A stretch of 64,000 nucleotides of DNA from Bacteroidaceae bacterium (GTDB lineage: Bacteria > Bacteroidota > Bacteroidia > Bacteroidales > Bacteroidaceae): the NCBI GenBank assembly GCA_017448965.1, contig JAFSKK010000061.1, positions 89,738 through 153,737 of the forward strand, given 5' to 3'. The notes beneath the pieces were generated by a model. It had not been told where the DNA came from, searched no databases, and saw only the letters and a program-made list of their open reading frames with translations. Shown here in pieces: positions 51,238 through 60,087 of the stretch; the first letter of the stretch is position 1, and the number at the start of each line of letters is the position of its first letter. The position numbers and the translations under genes were made by a program.

Positions 51238-51344
51238 GTTACAAAATCCCCTACTCTACTGTTACACTTGTAACATACCCAGTGTTACAAATGTAACAGT
51301 GGCAGTGTAACATGTGTAACACTGGGTGTGTAACAAATGTTACA
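51238..51344. repeat. Cluster of TGTTACA/TGTAACA palindromes in the cobalamin locus
   Basis: Nine GTTACA/TGTAAC words in 107 bp (51238, 51261, 51269, 51284, 51292, 51306, 51315, 51329, 51339), mostly as TGTTACA-n-TGTAACA pairs, and a perfect 12-bp inverted repeat CCCAGTGTTACA/TGTAACACTGGG (51278-51289 with 51315-51326). It lies between the receptor operon and the cbiH promoter. Looks like an operator cluster. Confidence 0.7.
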
Positions 51345-51415
51345 AACGAGAAGTTTCCGAACAGAAAATGCACATTTCGGATTCACCCCGCTGAAAGCAA
51401 TAAAATCCCCCGATA

Positions 51416-51447
51416 TTTGGTGAACATGAAAAAAGTCACTATCTTTG
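51416..51447 (+). promoter_or_regulatory. Promoter of the corrin-ring operon
   Basis: TTTG (51416-51419), 20-bp spacer, TATCTTTG (51440-51447): a perfect Bacteroidota promoter. The ATG at 51455 is so close that the mRNA should be leaderless or nearly so. Confidence 0.85.
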
Positions 51448-51454
51448 CCCCCGT

Positions 51455-52927
51455 ATGAAAAAGATTATCGTTGCAGGCATCGGTCCTGGCAGTCAGGAAG
51501 ACATCACACCTGCCGTCATTCAGGCGGTAGGCGAGGCAGATGTGGTCGTTGGCTACAAGTATTACTTTCAGTTCATTACACCCTATCTGAAGCCTACGTG
51601 CCAATGCATTGACACTGGCATGAAGCATGAGCGCGAACGGGCAGAGCAAGCCTTCTCACTGGCCGAGGAGGGCAAGACCGTCGTGGTCATCTCGTCGGGC
51701 GATGCTGGCATCTATGGCATGACGCCGCTGATTTACGAGATGAAACGTGAGCGGAACAGCGACATCGAAGTGGAGGCACTTCCGGGCATCTCGGCCTTTC
51801 AGAAGGCGGCTTCCCTGCTTGGTGCCCCTGTAGGTCACGATTTCTGTGTCATTTCGTTGAGCGATTTGATGACTCCTTGGGAAGTCATCGAACGACGCAT
51901 CAAGGCCGCTGCCGTAGGAGACTTTGTGACGGCTGTCTATAACCCCAAGTCGAACGGCCGCTACTGGCAGTTATATCGCTTGAAAGAGATTTTCCTGTCA
52001 GAGGGACGTTCTCCCCAAACTCCTGTTGGCTACGTTCGGCAAGCCGGGCGACCCGAACAGGAAGTGACGGTGACCACCCTTGCCGACTTCGACCCCGAAG
52101 CGGTCGATATGTTCACGGTCATCCTCATCGGCAACTCACAATCTTATCAGTGGAACGGGAAGTTCATCACCCCTCGCGGCTACTATCAGACCCTCTCCCC
52201 AACCCTCCCCCATAATGGGGAGGGAGACCGTCCGGATGGCTCTCCCCATTACGGGGGAGATGTCCGACAGGACAGAGAGGGTCTTGGCCAACTCATCATG
52301 ATGGAATCCTTCAAAACCATCGCCTCTGAACTCAAAAGACAAGACTATCCCCTTGACCACCTGTGGGCACTCCTGCATGCCATCCACACCACCGCCGACT
52401 TCGACATGGAGAATATCCTGAAGATGGATGAAGGGGCTGTGGAAACCCTCTACCAGAAAGTGAAAGACGGCACGCTCACCACCATCATCACCGATGTGAC
52501 GATGGTCACCAGCGGCATCCGCAAAGGTGCCCTCACCCGTCTCGGCATCGAAGCCAAATGCTATCTGAATGATGTTCGTGTGGCGGAGTTCTCCTCTGCC
52601 AAAAACATCACCCGCACCCAAGCAGGCATCCGACTGGCGGTGGAAGAACACCCCGATGCGCTCTTCGCTTTCGGCAATGCTCCTACCGCCCTGATGGAAC
52701 TCTGCGACCTCATCCGCAAGGGCAAGGCCCACCCTGCCGGCATCATCGCCGCCCCTGTCGGATTTGTGCATGTGAAGGAGTCGAAACACATGGTCAAGCC
52801 TTTCACCAACATCCCCAAAATCATCGTGGAGGGACGCAAGGGAGGCAGCAACCTCGCCGCCACCCTCTGCAACGCCATCCTCACCTTCGACGATGCAGCA
52901 CAACTGAAACCTGGACGCGATTTATGA
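51455..52927 (+). CDS. cbiH-cbiC: Fused precorrin-3B C17-methyltransferase and precorrin-8X methylmutase
   Basis: 490 residues. Domain 1 (~1-240): tetrapyrrole methylase with GIGPGSQEDITP (~8-19), SSGDAGIYGM (~75-84) and ALPGISAFQKAASLLGAP. Domain 2 (~285-490): CbiC methylmutase with the catalytic His in HAIHTTADFDM (~310-320) and the Gly-rich GNAPTALMEL. The linker (~246-278) is encoded by a palindromic repeat inserted in frame (52189-52283). One chain thus makes C17 methylation with ring contraction and the later methyl shift. Confidence 0.92.
   Translation: MKKIIVAGIGPGSQEDITPAVIQAVGEADVVVGYKYYFQFITPYLKPTCQCIDTGMKHERERAEQAFSLAEEGKTVVVISSGDAGIYGMTPLIYEMKRERNSDIEVEALPGISAFQKAASLLGAPVGHDFCVISLSDLMTPWEVIERRIKAAAVGDFVTAVYNPKSNGRYWQLYRLKEIFLSEGRSPQTPVGYVRQAGRPEQEVTVTTLADFDPEAVDMFTVILIGNSQSYQWNGKFITPRGYYQTLSPTLPHNGEGDRPDGSPHYGGDVRQDREGLGQLIMMESFKTIASELKRQDYPLDHLWALLHAIHTTADFDMENILKMDEGAVETLYQKVKDGTLTTIITDVTMVTSGIRKGALTRLGIEAKCYLNDVRVAEFSSAKNITRTQAGIRLAVEEHPDALFAFGNAPTALMELCDLIRKGKAHPAGIIAAPVGFVHVKESKHMVKPFTNIPKIIVEGRKGGSNLAATLCNAILTFDDAAQLKPGRDL
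52189..52283. repeat. In-frame palindromic element, copy B (in cbiH-cbiC)
   Basis: First half 52189-52228 matches copy A with one change; the second, inverted half runs 52240-52283. Ends are gaccctct and agagggtc. Read in frame on the + strand as LSPTLPHNGEGDRPDGSPHY and further. It lies in the linker between two enzyme domains. Confidence 0.8.
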
Positions 52928-54126
52928 AGACGTGTGACATCATAGGAATCAGCGACAGCCGAAAGCAGTGGTTCCCTCCTGAAGTGACCGAATCCATCAG
53001 GAACGGACATGTGTTCTCTGGCGGTAAACGTCACCACGAAATCATGATGCCGCTACTGCCCGAGGGAGCTGTATGGATAGACATCACCGTGCCCTTGGAT
53101 AAGGTGTTTGAGCAATATGAAGGCTACGACCACATCGTCATTTTCGCATCGGGCGACCCCCTCTTCTATGGCTTTGCCAACACCCTCCAGCGTGAATTCC
53201 CCCACTCGCAAATGAAGGTTTTCCCTTCATTCAACTCTCTCCAGATGCTGGCTCACAGAATGTGTGTGCCCTACCACGACATGCATGTGGTGTCGCTCAC
53301 AGGCCGTGATTGGCAACGACTGGACGAGGCGCTCATCAACGGCGAACCTATGATAGGATGCCTGACGGACAGGACGAAAACGCCCCACGCCATCCACCAA
53401 CGGATGGTTGAATATGGCTACGACAACTACCTCATGACCGTTGGGGAGAATCTGGGCAATGAAGAGAAGGAGCGTGTGAGCCTTTATGATGAACACGCCA
53501 CCTACGACCACCCCAACTGCCTCATCCTTCGTTCGACCCGTTCACACCATTCGTTGTTCGGCATTCCCGACCAAGAATTTACCTTGCTGGATGGCCGCGA
53601 GAAGATGATCACCAAAATGCCCCTTCGTCTACTCACTCTCCAAGCCCTCGACCTGCCTCATCGCCACACTTTCTGGGACATCGGCTTCTGTACAGGCAGC
53701 GTTTCCATCGAAGCCCGCCTGCAGTTCCCTCACCTCCACATCGAGGCCTTCGAAATCCGTCCTGAATGTGAGGCCATCATCCAAGAGAACGCCCGTCGAT
53801 TCGGTGCCCCCGGCATCAACATTCACATCGGCGATTTCTGTTCCCTATGCTGCGACAATGTAGCAGCTCCCGATGCCGTCTTCATCGGCGGTCACGGCGG
53901 CCAACTCAAAGCTATCATGGAGAAAGTGCTCCGCTATCTCTCCCCCGACGGCATCATCGTCATGAACAGCGTCACATCGGCAGTAGTGAACCAAATGACC
54001 GACCGCCCCAGCAGCCGCCAACTCTGGGACGAAGCCTGCCAAGAACTGGGGTTGCAACAACAACCTCCCCTCCGCATCCAACTCAACGACTATAACCCTA
54101 TCGAGATACTCTCATGCAGAAAATAG
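52924..54126 (+). CDS. cbiE-cbiT: Fused precorrin-6Y methyltransferase / decarboxylase
   Basis: 400 residues. CbiE part (~1-205): tetrapyrrole methylase with FASGDPLFYGFANT (~76-89). CbiT part (~215-400): SAM methyltransferase with WDIGFCTGSVSIEARLQ (~258-274) and FIGGHGGQ (~320). It methylates C5 and C15 and removes a carboxyl group. ATGA overlap with the gene before; overlaps the next by 13 bp. Confidence 0.93.
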   Translation: MKTCDIIGISDSRKQWFPPEVTESIRNGHVFSGGKRHHEIMMPLLPEGAVWIDITVPLDKVFEQYEGYDHIVIFASGDPLFYGFANTLQREFPHSQMKVFPSFNSLQMLAHRMCVPYHDMHVVSLTGRDWQRLDEALINGEPMIGCLTDRTKTPHAIHQRMVEYGYDNYLMTVGENLGNEEKERVSLYDEHATYDHPNCLILRSTRSHHSLFGIPDQEFTLLDGREKMITKMPLRLLTLQALDLPHRHTFWDIGFCTGSVSIEARLQFPHLHIEAFEIRPECEAIIQENARRFGAPGINIHIGDFCSLCCDNVAAPDAVFIGGHGGQLKAIMEKVLRYLSPDGIIVMNSVTSAVVNQMTDRPSSRQLWDEACQELGLQQQPPLRIQLNDYNPIEILSCRK

Positions 54127-55901
54127 CCATCATCCCCATCGGCGAGGCTGGACAACACATCGCCGCCCTCCTCCGACAGCAACTCAATGCCAAAACCTGT
54201 ACACTATGCCGCGACAATGTCGCAGCTCATTGGCACAAACAAGACGCCTTCATCTTCATCGGTGCGATGGGCATCTGTGTGCGCACCATCGCCCCGCTTG
54301 TCGAGGACAAACACACCGACCCTGCTGTGGTGTGCGTGGACACAACAGGTCTGCATGCCATTTCCGTCCTCTCCGGACACATCGGCGGTGCCAACGAACT
54401 GACCACGCAGGTGGCAGCCATCCTCGGCGCCACATCCGTCATCACCACCCAGAGCGACAACGCCGGGTTGTGGGCACTTGACACCCTGGAGGAACGCTTT
54501 GACTGGCCCATTGCCAGCGAGGATGATATGAACGACTGCATCTTTGCTTTTGTCAATCGTCAACCGACAGCTTTGCTGCTGGAGGTACGCGACGAAGGAA
54601 CGGAGTATCTGGAAAAGACCCTGCCTGAGCACGTCACCATCATCCGCGACATCCGCGAGGCCGACCCTAAGAAGTACAAACTTCTCATCATCGTGTCGCC
54701 ATATATCCACCATGCACCAGCAGGAATGCTCGAACTCCATTTCGTGCCGATGGTGGGAACCGTTGGTTTCGGATTAGCGCACCATCCAGCAGATTATGAG
54801 GAGATTTACGACCAGATAGACGAAGCATTTGCGCGACAGGGCTATCTGCCTTGTTCTCACCGCTATTGCACCATCGATGTGAAAGAGGACGAGGAGTTTT
54901 GCGCCTTGCTCGAAGACGAATACGGTGAGGAGGTGGTGTTCTTCACGGCAGAAGAACTGGAGAAAGTCCACGTGCCCAATCCCAGCCCGACGGTGGCCAA
55001 GCATGTAGGCACGCCCAGCGTCTGCGAGGCAGCCGCCATCTTGGGCTCTAATCACGGCAAACTGATAGTTCCCAAAGTGAAGGGCAAGAACTGGACAGCA
55101 GCCCTTGCCATTGACTACAAGCATCTGCGCATGAAACAGGGGCACATTGAGATTGTCGGTGCTGGTCCTGGTGACCCCGGGTTGGTGTCGGTACGAGGCA
55201 GAAGGATGCTTGAGCGTGCCGACCTTATCCTCTATGCAGGTTCGCTCGTACCCAAAGAACTGACCGACTGCCACAAACCTGGTGCTGTTGTGCGTTCTTC
55301 TGCTGATATGAACCTCGAGGAGCAATGTGCCCTGATGAAAAAGCACTACGACCAAGGGCACTTCATCGTGCGCCTCCACACGGGCGACCCCTGCATCTTC
55401 GGAGCTATTCAGGAGCAGATGGCATTCTTCGACCGTGAAGGAATGTCCTACCACATCACCCCTGGCATCTCATCCTTCTTGGCCGCTGCTGCCGAACTCC
55501 GCAGCCAGTTCACCATCCCCGAACGCACGCAAACCATCATCCTCACCCGTGGCGAAGGACGCACTCCCATGCCCGAGAAAGAGCAACTGCATCTCTTGGC
55601 CAAGAGTCAATCAACCATGTGCATCTTCCTCAGTGCCGCCATTGTGGATGATGTACAGAAGGAGCTGCTCCAAGAGTATCCAGAAGACACGCCCGTCGCT
55701 GCCTGCTATCACCTGACTTGGCCTGACCAGCGCATCTATCGGGGTGTGCTCAAAGACCTCGCCAAAATCGTTCACGACAACAAACTGACGCTCACCACCA
55801 TGCTTGTGGTGGGCGAAGCCATTGACAACCGTCACGGCCTTTCAGAACTCTATAACAAAAACTTCACCCACCTGTTCCGCAAGGGGAAATCAGATGGGTG
55901 A
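54114..55901 (+). CDS. cbiG-cbiF: Fused cobalt-precorrin-5A hydrolase and precorrin-4 C11-methyltransferase
   Basis: 595 residues. CbiG part (~1-330): FIFIGAMGICVRTIAPL (~43-59) and SVLSGHIGGANELT (~84-97). CbiF part (~340-595): GAGPGDPGLVSVRG (~350-363), LHTGDPCIFGAI (~422-433) and a C-terminal tail. In the anaerobic pathway CbiF methylates C11 and CbiG opens the delta-lactone. The fusion order is seen in Bacteroidota. Last gene of the operon. Confidence 0.93.
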   Translation: MQKIAIIPIGEAGQHIAALLRQQLNAKTCTLCRDNVAAHWHKQDAFIFIGAMGICVRTIAPLVEDKHTDPAVVCVDTTGLHAISVLSGHIGGANELTTQVAAILGATSVITTQSDNAGLWALDTLEERFDWPIASEDDMNDCIFAFVNRQPTALLLEVRDEGTEYLEKTLPEHVTIIRDIREADPKKYKLLIIVSPYIHHAPAGMLELHFVPMVGTVGFGLAHHPADYEEIYDQIDEAFARQGYLPCSHRYCTIDVKEDEEFCALLEDEYGEEVVFFTAEELEKVHVPNPSPTVAKHVGTPSVCEAAAILGSNHGKLIVPKVKGKNWTAALAIDYKHLRMKQGHIEIVGAGPGDPGLVSVRGRRMLERADLILYAGSLVPKELTDCHKPGAVVRSSADMNLEEQCALMKKHYDQGHFIVRLHTGDPCIFGAIQEQMAFFDREGMSYHITPGISSFLAAAAELRSQFTIPERTQTIILTRGEGRTPMPEKEQLHLLAKSQSTMCIFLSAAIVDDVQKELLQEYPEDTPVAACYHLTWPDQRIYRGVLKDLAKIVHDNKLTLTTMLVVGEAIDNRHGLSELYNKNFTHLFRKGKSDG

Positions 55902-55923
55902 AGTTAAAATGAAGTTTCTTGCT

Positions 55924-56781
55924 TTATTTCTTCTTTGAAGACTTTTTACTTGAAGAGGTGGTGGTCGTTGTCGTTACAGGCTTATAATACGTCTGAGCCT
56001 CAGGCAACCAACCTTTAATCTGCTTGATGCGCTTCTCATCCGATGGGTGGTCGCTGAAGATGGAGTTTGAGCTATTGCCCAGAGAGGCCATGCGCTCCCA
56101 GAAAGCCACTGCCACCTGTGGATCATATCCAGCCATCGCGGCAAAGATGAGACCAATGTGGTCTGCCTCACTCTCCTGACTGCGCGAGAAACCCGATGTC
56201 CATGCCTTGGTGCCCACACCAATGATGCTCGACACGGCTGACTGCCAGTTCGGTCCCATGCCTGCTGCAGAAGCCACACCTCCCAGCACCTGCACCGCCG
56301 TCTGCTGCTTGTAAGAGTTGCTGATGCGCTCTGCCGAGTGTTTGGCCACCGCATGCGCAATCTCGTGCCCGAGCACGATGGCGAGCGATGCCTCATCCTG
56401 TGTGACAGGCAAGATGCCCTCATACACCACAATCTTTCCGCCAGGCATACACCATGCATTCACCTGCTTGTCCTGAACGAGGTTGAACTCCCACTGATAG
56501 TTCGACACATCAGATCCCATGCCGTTGCTTTGCAGATAGGAAACCACTGCGTTGGCCAGTCGCTGACCCACGCGCTTCACCATCGCCGTGTTGGTGGCAT
56601 CGGTAGAGATCTTTGCCGACTTCATATAACTCTGATACTCTTGGTTGCTCAGGCTCAACACCTGTTCATCGCTAACAACCAATCGCTGTTTGCGCCCCGT
56701 GATAGGCACCTGTGTGGCAGTTCCACAACTGGCCAAGATAGCCGTCACCACCACTAAAAGAAGATACTTTACATTTTTCAT
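55924..56781 (-). CDS. M48-family lipoprotein metalloprotease (LoiP/YggG type)
   Basis: 285 residues from the ATG at 56781 (56793 is an alternative). Signal peptide with lipobox AILASC (Cys ~19), zinc motif VLGHEIAHAVAKH (~124-136) and third ligand Glu in SQESEADHIG (~189). C terminus is a Thr/Ser/Lys-rich tail. Likely a periplasmic quality-control protease on the outer membrane. Its TAACTTTG box is at 56818-56811. Confidence 0.9.
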   Translation of the reverse strand: MKNVKYLLLVVVTAILASCGTATQVPITGRKQRLVVSDEQVLSLSNQEYQSYMKSAKISTDATNTAMVKRVGQRLANAVVSYLQSNGMGSDVSNYQWEFNLVQDKQVNAWCMPGGKIVVYEGILPVTQDEASLAIVLGHEIAHAVAKHSAERISNSYKQQTAVQVLGGVASAAGMGPNWQSAVSSIIGVGTKAWTSGFSRSQESEADHIGLIFAAMAGYDPQVAVAFWERMASLGNSSNSIFSDHPSDEKRIKQIKGWLPEAQTYYKPVTTTTTTSSSKKSSKKK

Positions 56782-56810
56782 CTTTCTACTCATATTTTGT
56801 AATGATGGGG

Positions 56811-56818
56811 CAAAGTTA
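56811..56818 (-). promoter_or_regulatory. Promoter of the M48 protease gene
   Basis: TAACTTTG on the minus strand (56818-56811), within 18-30 bp of the two candidate ATGs. It lies in the short stretch just before the end of the next gene. Confidence 0.5.
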
Positions 56819-56864
56819 CAGCATTTTATCCTTCCAAACAAATTTTTCACACGCACAAATGCCC

Positions 56865-59684
56865 TCAACCCTTATATTTGGCAGGCGTGCATCCATACTG
56901 TCGCTGGAAGCACTTGGCAAAATACGAAGGGCTGGAGAAACCGACCATGTAGCAAACCTCATTGACCCGATAGTTGCCCGTTTGGAGCAAAGAGGCAGCA
57001 TGCTTCAGGCGGATGACTTGTATCATTTCATTCGGAGTGACATCGGCCAGTGCCTTGATTTTAGCGAAGAGGCTGGAACGTGACACCCCGAGTTCGCTGG
57101 CAAGATAATCAACGGACAACTCAGAGTTGGAGAAGTTCTGTTCGATGATGGCCTCCATGCGATCCAGGAACTCCTGGTCTTTGTCGTTGATGGTCATGAA
57201 TTTGATGCGGGCATCGTGCACTTCCTGTTCCTTCTGCTCGTTCAGTTCCTTGATTTCAGCCACATGCTTGCGTTCTTTCTTGCGAAGAAGATGGCGCACA
57301 ATCAAGATGATGGTAGCAATGAGAAGGAGGATATAGATGACCTTGGCAGGCGTATTCCAGTAAAACGGGGGCGTGATGACGATGGGCAAGGTAGTGTCAG
57401 CCGATTGCATGCCATCGTTGGTGGTGGCCCTCACGTGAAGAATGTAACTGCCAGGAGCAAGGTTCGTGTAGGTGATGCTTTGATGGTTGCCTGCCTCCAC
57501 CCAATCATCTTCAAATCCTTCCAAATAGTAACTATAGAGGATATCGGAAGACTGCAGGAAACTCATGGCCGAGAAGTGGATGCGGATGACATTCTCGCGA
57601 TAGGTCAGCCGTAACTCATCCATATAAGGCAAGCGCACAGGCAAGTAGGTGCTGCCGACTGTCGCAGGACGGCCAAAGACATCAAGCCCCGTGAAGACAA
57701 TGTGCGGCTGCACCTGATTTCGATGCATGGATTGAGGTTTGAAGGTGACGAATCCGTTGGTAGTACCAAGATAGATGTGTCCGTCATGACTTCGGCAGAT
57801 AGCAGCAGGCAAGAAGTCGATGCTGGCGATATTGTGGCTCGTCTTATAGATTTGCTGCACCACACGTTTCGCCGGCGAATAACACAGGATGCCGGCAGAG
57901 GTGGCGAGCCACAAATCCTTTTCCACAGCAGTGATGCCATACACACTGACCACTCCTGACAGAAGCGGTATCGGCAGGAAACGATCGTTGGCGACATCAT
58001 AACAATAAAGGCCATTAGCAGTGCCGACCCACAGAATGCCTTGTCGGTCTTCGAAAAGGCTGTACACAGTGGCAGGCGTTCCTTCACCATGTGCCTCAAA
58101 GGCAAGTTGTTGATGGTGCTTCCACACCCCACGTTCATCGAGCATCCACAAGCCGCTGCCTTCAGTCGCCACCCATAAACGATGAGCACGGTCTTCGCGG
58201 ATGTCTGTCACCAAGCCACCCACTCGCTTCACTTGACTGAAGGTGTGCGTATCGGGATGGAAAACAGCCACATGACCAAATGTGCCCACCCAGATGCGAT
58301 GGGCATGGTCGCTATTGATGGCATACGAACTGGCATCGAAATGATGTCCCTGCTCATCGACGAAGTCTGGCACCTGCTGCACCTTATTGGTCTGCAAGTC
58401 CTTGATGTAAAGTCCCTGCGTGTAGGTGCCCACATAAAGGAGAGAACCCTCCCGATGCAGGGCATGCACATTGGTGGCTGTGCCTTTCGGAGCCAGTTGC
58501 ACAGGCGTGAAGGTGTGGTCTGCAGGATTGAAGCAGGTGAGGCCTCCGTCGTCGGTGGCTATCCAGATGCGGTGCTGGTCATCTTCGCAGAAGTGGTTGA
58601 CCACATTGCCCGACAGCGAGTTGTCCTGCGAGGTGTGAGTATAGGAAGTGAAGTTGCCCGAGATGGGATGGGTGTAGTTCACTCCCCCATAATATGTGCC
58701 GATCCAAGTGCCCCCTTCCCGGTCCTTCATGAGCGGATAGATGAAGTTGTCGCTCAGAGAACCACTCATGTCGCCTCGATGGTGCTTTCTCACCCAGTGA
58801 TTCTTCACATCCAGCGCATCAAGTCCCTTGTCGCTACCAACCAGCAGGGTGCCCGGCTTCACTTCGAGGATGCTGTGCACATGCTGCATGCCTGTCTCTT
58901 CAGCCGTGAACACGACTTCTGCCTGATGCCCCGCATTGTCAAAACGAATCAGGCTTCCATCCCAAGCACCCAGCCACATCTGCCGTTCAGCGTCTTCGCA
59001 AAGAGCGATGCCAGCCACCCGTTCGGGCATGCGACCCTTTGCCGACAGTTGCAGTTCCACAGGCAAGAACTGATCTTTACGGGAATCATAACGCACCAGA
59101 TTGTGGGTCACCCAGTTGCTGGATGCCCACACCGTGCCGGTAGTGCTTACATAGATGCAGCCGTAGGATTTACCACCATCGGGAGTGGACACCGCACGAA
59201 CCTTCCCTTTGGGGATGTCAAGCACGAGAATGCCCTGCCCCATCGTGGCCATCCACAATTGTCCTGAGGCATCCACCTTCAGATCGGACACATTGAGGTC
59301 TCCTTCGGCGTTTTTTTGCATCGGGAATGGGTACTTCACAATGCGATCAGTACGTTGCTGATACAAAAAAAGTCCATTTTCAGTGCCCACCCATAGTGTG
59401 TCACCCCATTCCGCCATAGAAGTGACGGACATCGCGCGTGTGGCAGGCAACGCCGTCACTTGATGTCCGTCATAACGGTTCAATCCGCGACTCGTTCCAA
59501 TCCAAACGAAACCCTTTCGGTCTTGCAACAACGCTCGTACTGTATTGGAAGACAGTCCGTTGTCGATAGATAGCGACGAGAAGGAAATGGTTGTCTGAAG
59601 GGGCGACTCGTCTTGAGCCACCACTCCTGTCGTGCCGAGCAACCAGAGCAGCACGATGCTGATCATGCGGATTGTTTTAAGCAT
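56865..59684 (-). CDS. Hybrid-sensor-like regulator without kinase: reg_prop propeller, Y_Y_Y, TM, AraC
   Basis: 939 residues. Signal peptide 1-23, then ~13 reg_prop beta-propeller repeats (GFVWIGTSRGLNRYDG type), a Y_Y_Y domain (~655-760), one TM helix (VIYILLLIATIILIV, ~770-785), a short coiled linker, and an AraC helix-turn-helix pair at the C terminus (SRSSLFAKIKALADVTPNEM). Histidine kinase and receiver domains of true HTCS proteins are missing, so it should bind its ligand outside and act directly on DNA at the membrane. Likely for polysaccharide use; no SUS genes are in the window. Confidence 0.85.
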   Translation of the reverse strand: MLKTIRMISIVLLWLLGTTGVVAQDESPLQTTISFSSLSIDNGLSSNTVRALLQDRKGFVWIGTSRGLNRYDGHQVTALPATRAMSVTSMAEWGDTLWVGTENGLFLYQQRTDRIVKYPFPMQKNAEGDLNVSDLKVDASGQLWMATMGQGILVLDIPKGKVRAVSTPDGGKSYGCIYVSTTGTVWASSNWVTHNLVRYDSRKDQFLPVELQLSAKGRMPERVAGIALCEDAERQMWLGAWDGSLIRFDNAGHQAEVVFTAEETGMQHVHSILEVKPGTLLVGSDKGLDALDVKNHWVRKHHRGDMSGSLSDNFIYPLMKDREGGTWIGTYYGGVNYTHPISGNFTSYTHTSQDNSLSGNVVNHFCEDDQHRIWIATDDGGLTCFNPADHTFTPVQLAPKGTATNVHALHREGSLLYVGTYTQGLYIKDLQTNKVQQVPDFVDEQGHHFDASSYAINSDHAHRIWVGTFGHVAVFHPDTHTFSQVKRVGGLVTDIREDRAHRLWVATEGSGLWMLDERGVWKHHQQLAFEAHGEGTPATVYSLFEDRQGILWVGTANGLYCYDVANDRFLPIPLLSGVVSVYGITAVEKDLWLATSAGILCYSPAKRVVQQIYKTSHNIASIDFLPAAICRSHDGHIYLGTTNGFVTFKPQSMHRNQVQPHIVFTGLDVFGRPATVGSTYLPVRLPYMDELRLTYRENVIRIHFSAMSFLQSSDILYSYYLEGFEDDWVEAGNHQSITYTNLAPGSYILHVRATTNDGMQSADTTLPIVITPPFYWNTPAKVIYILLLIATIILIVRHLLRKKERKHVAEIKELNEQKEQEVHDARIKFMTINDKDQEFLDRMEAIIEQNFSNSELSVDYLASELGVSRSSLFAKIKALADVTPNEMIQVIRLKHAASLLQTGNYRVNEVCYMVGFSSPSYFAKCFQRQYGCTPAKYKG

Positions 59685-60071
59685 AAAAGTCGCGTTTGGA
59701 GAACAAAAAGTGGTTTGACGTTGCTAAGGTAATGAAAATATCGTACAAGGCAGCAAAAAAATCGTACAAAACTTTCCGTTCTCATTACTTTTGTACGTTT
59801 TTCCTATTTTTTTAGACTTTTGTGTTACATCATCACCCAAAATATGCGTTACTTTGCACCAGTTAAACATAGCGATAAAGTAGTTCAACAAAAGTAGCCC
59901 TCTTTTTTTGATTAGATTAGTTAGATAAAGATAGAATTTGTTAGATTAGCCTATATTAAAGTCCTCCTCTTTTCATTGACGAGATAGTTCTATATAATAG
60001 GTGAAAACGGCACAACAAGTGCCACTACAGACAGAAGGCCGAACGTGAGTTCCGCCTTCTGTCTTTTTTTT
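59685..60071 (+). ncRNA. Candidate small RNA with strong terminator
   Basis: Gene-free interval. On the + strand a TTACTTTGC box (~59849-59857) could start a ~200-nt RNA ending in a strong terminator: stem GACAGAAGGC/GCCTTCTGTC (60030-60063), T8 tail. No protein-coding frame is convincing. At 59740-59800 CGTACAA/TTGTACG words are repeated and inverted. Could instead only be the terminator of an unknown unit. Confidence 0.35.
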
Positions 60072-60087
60072 GTATCTATCCGTCACA

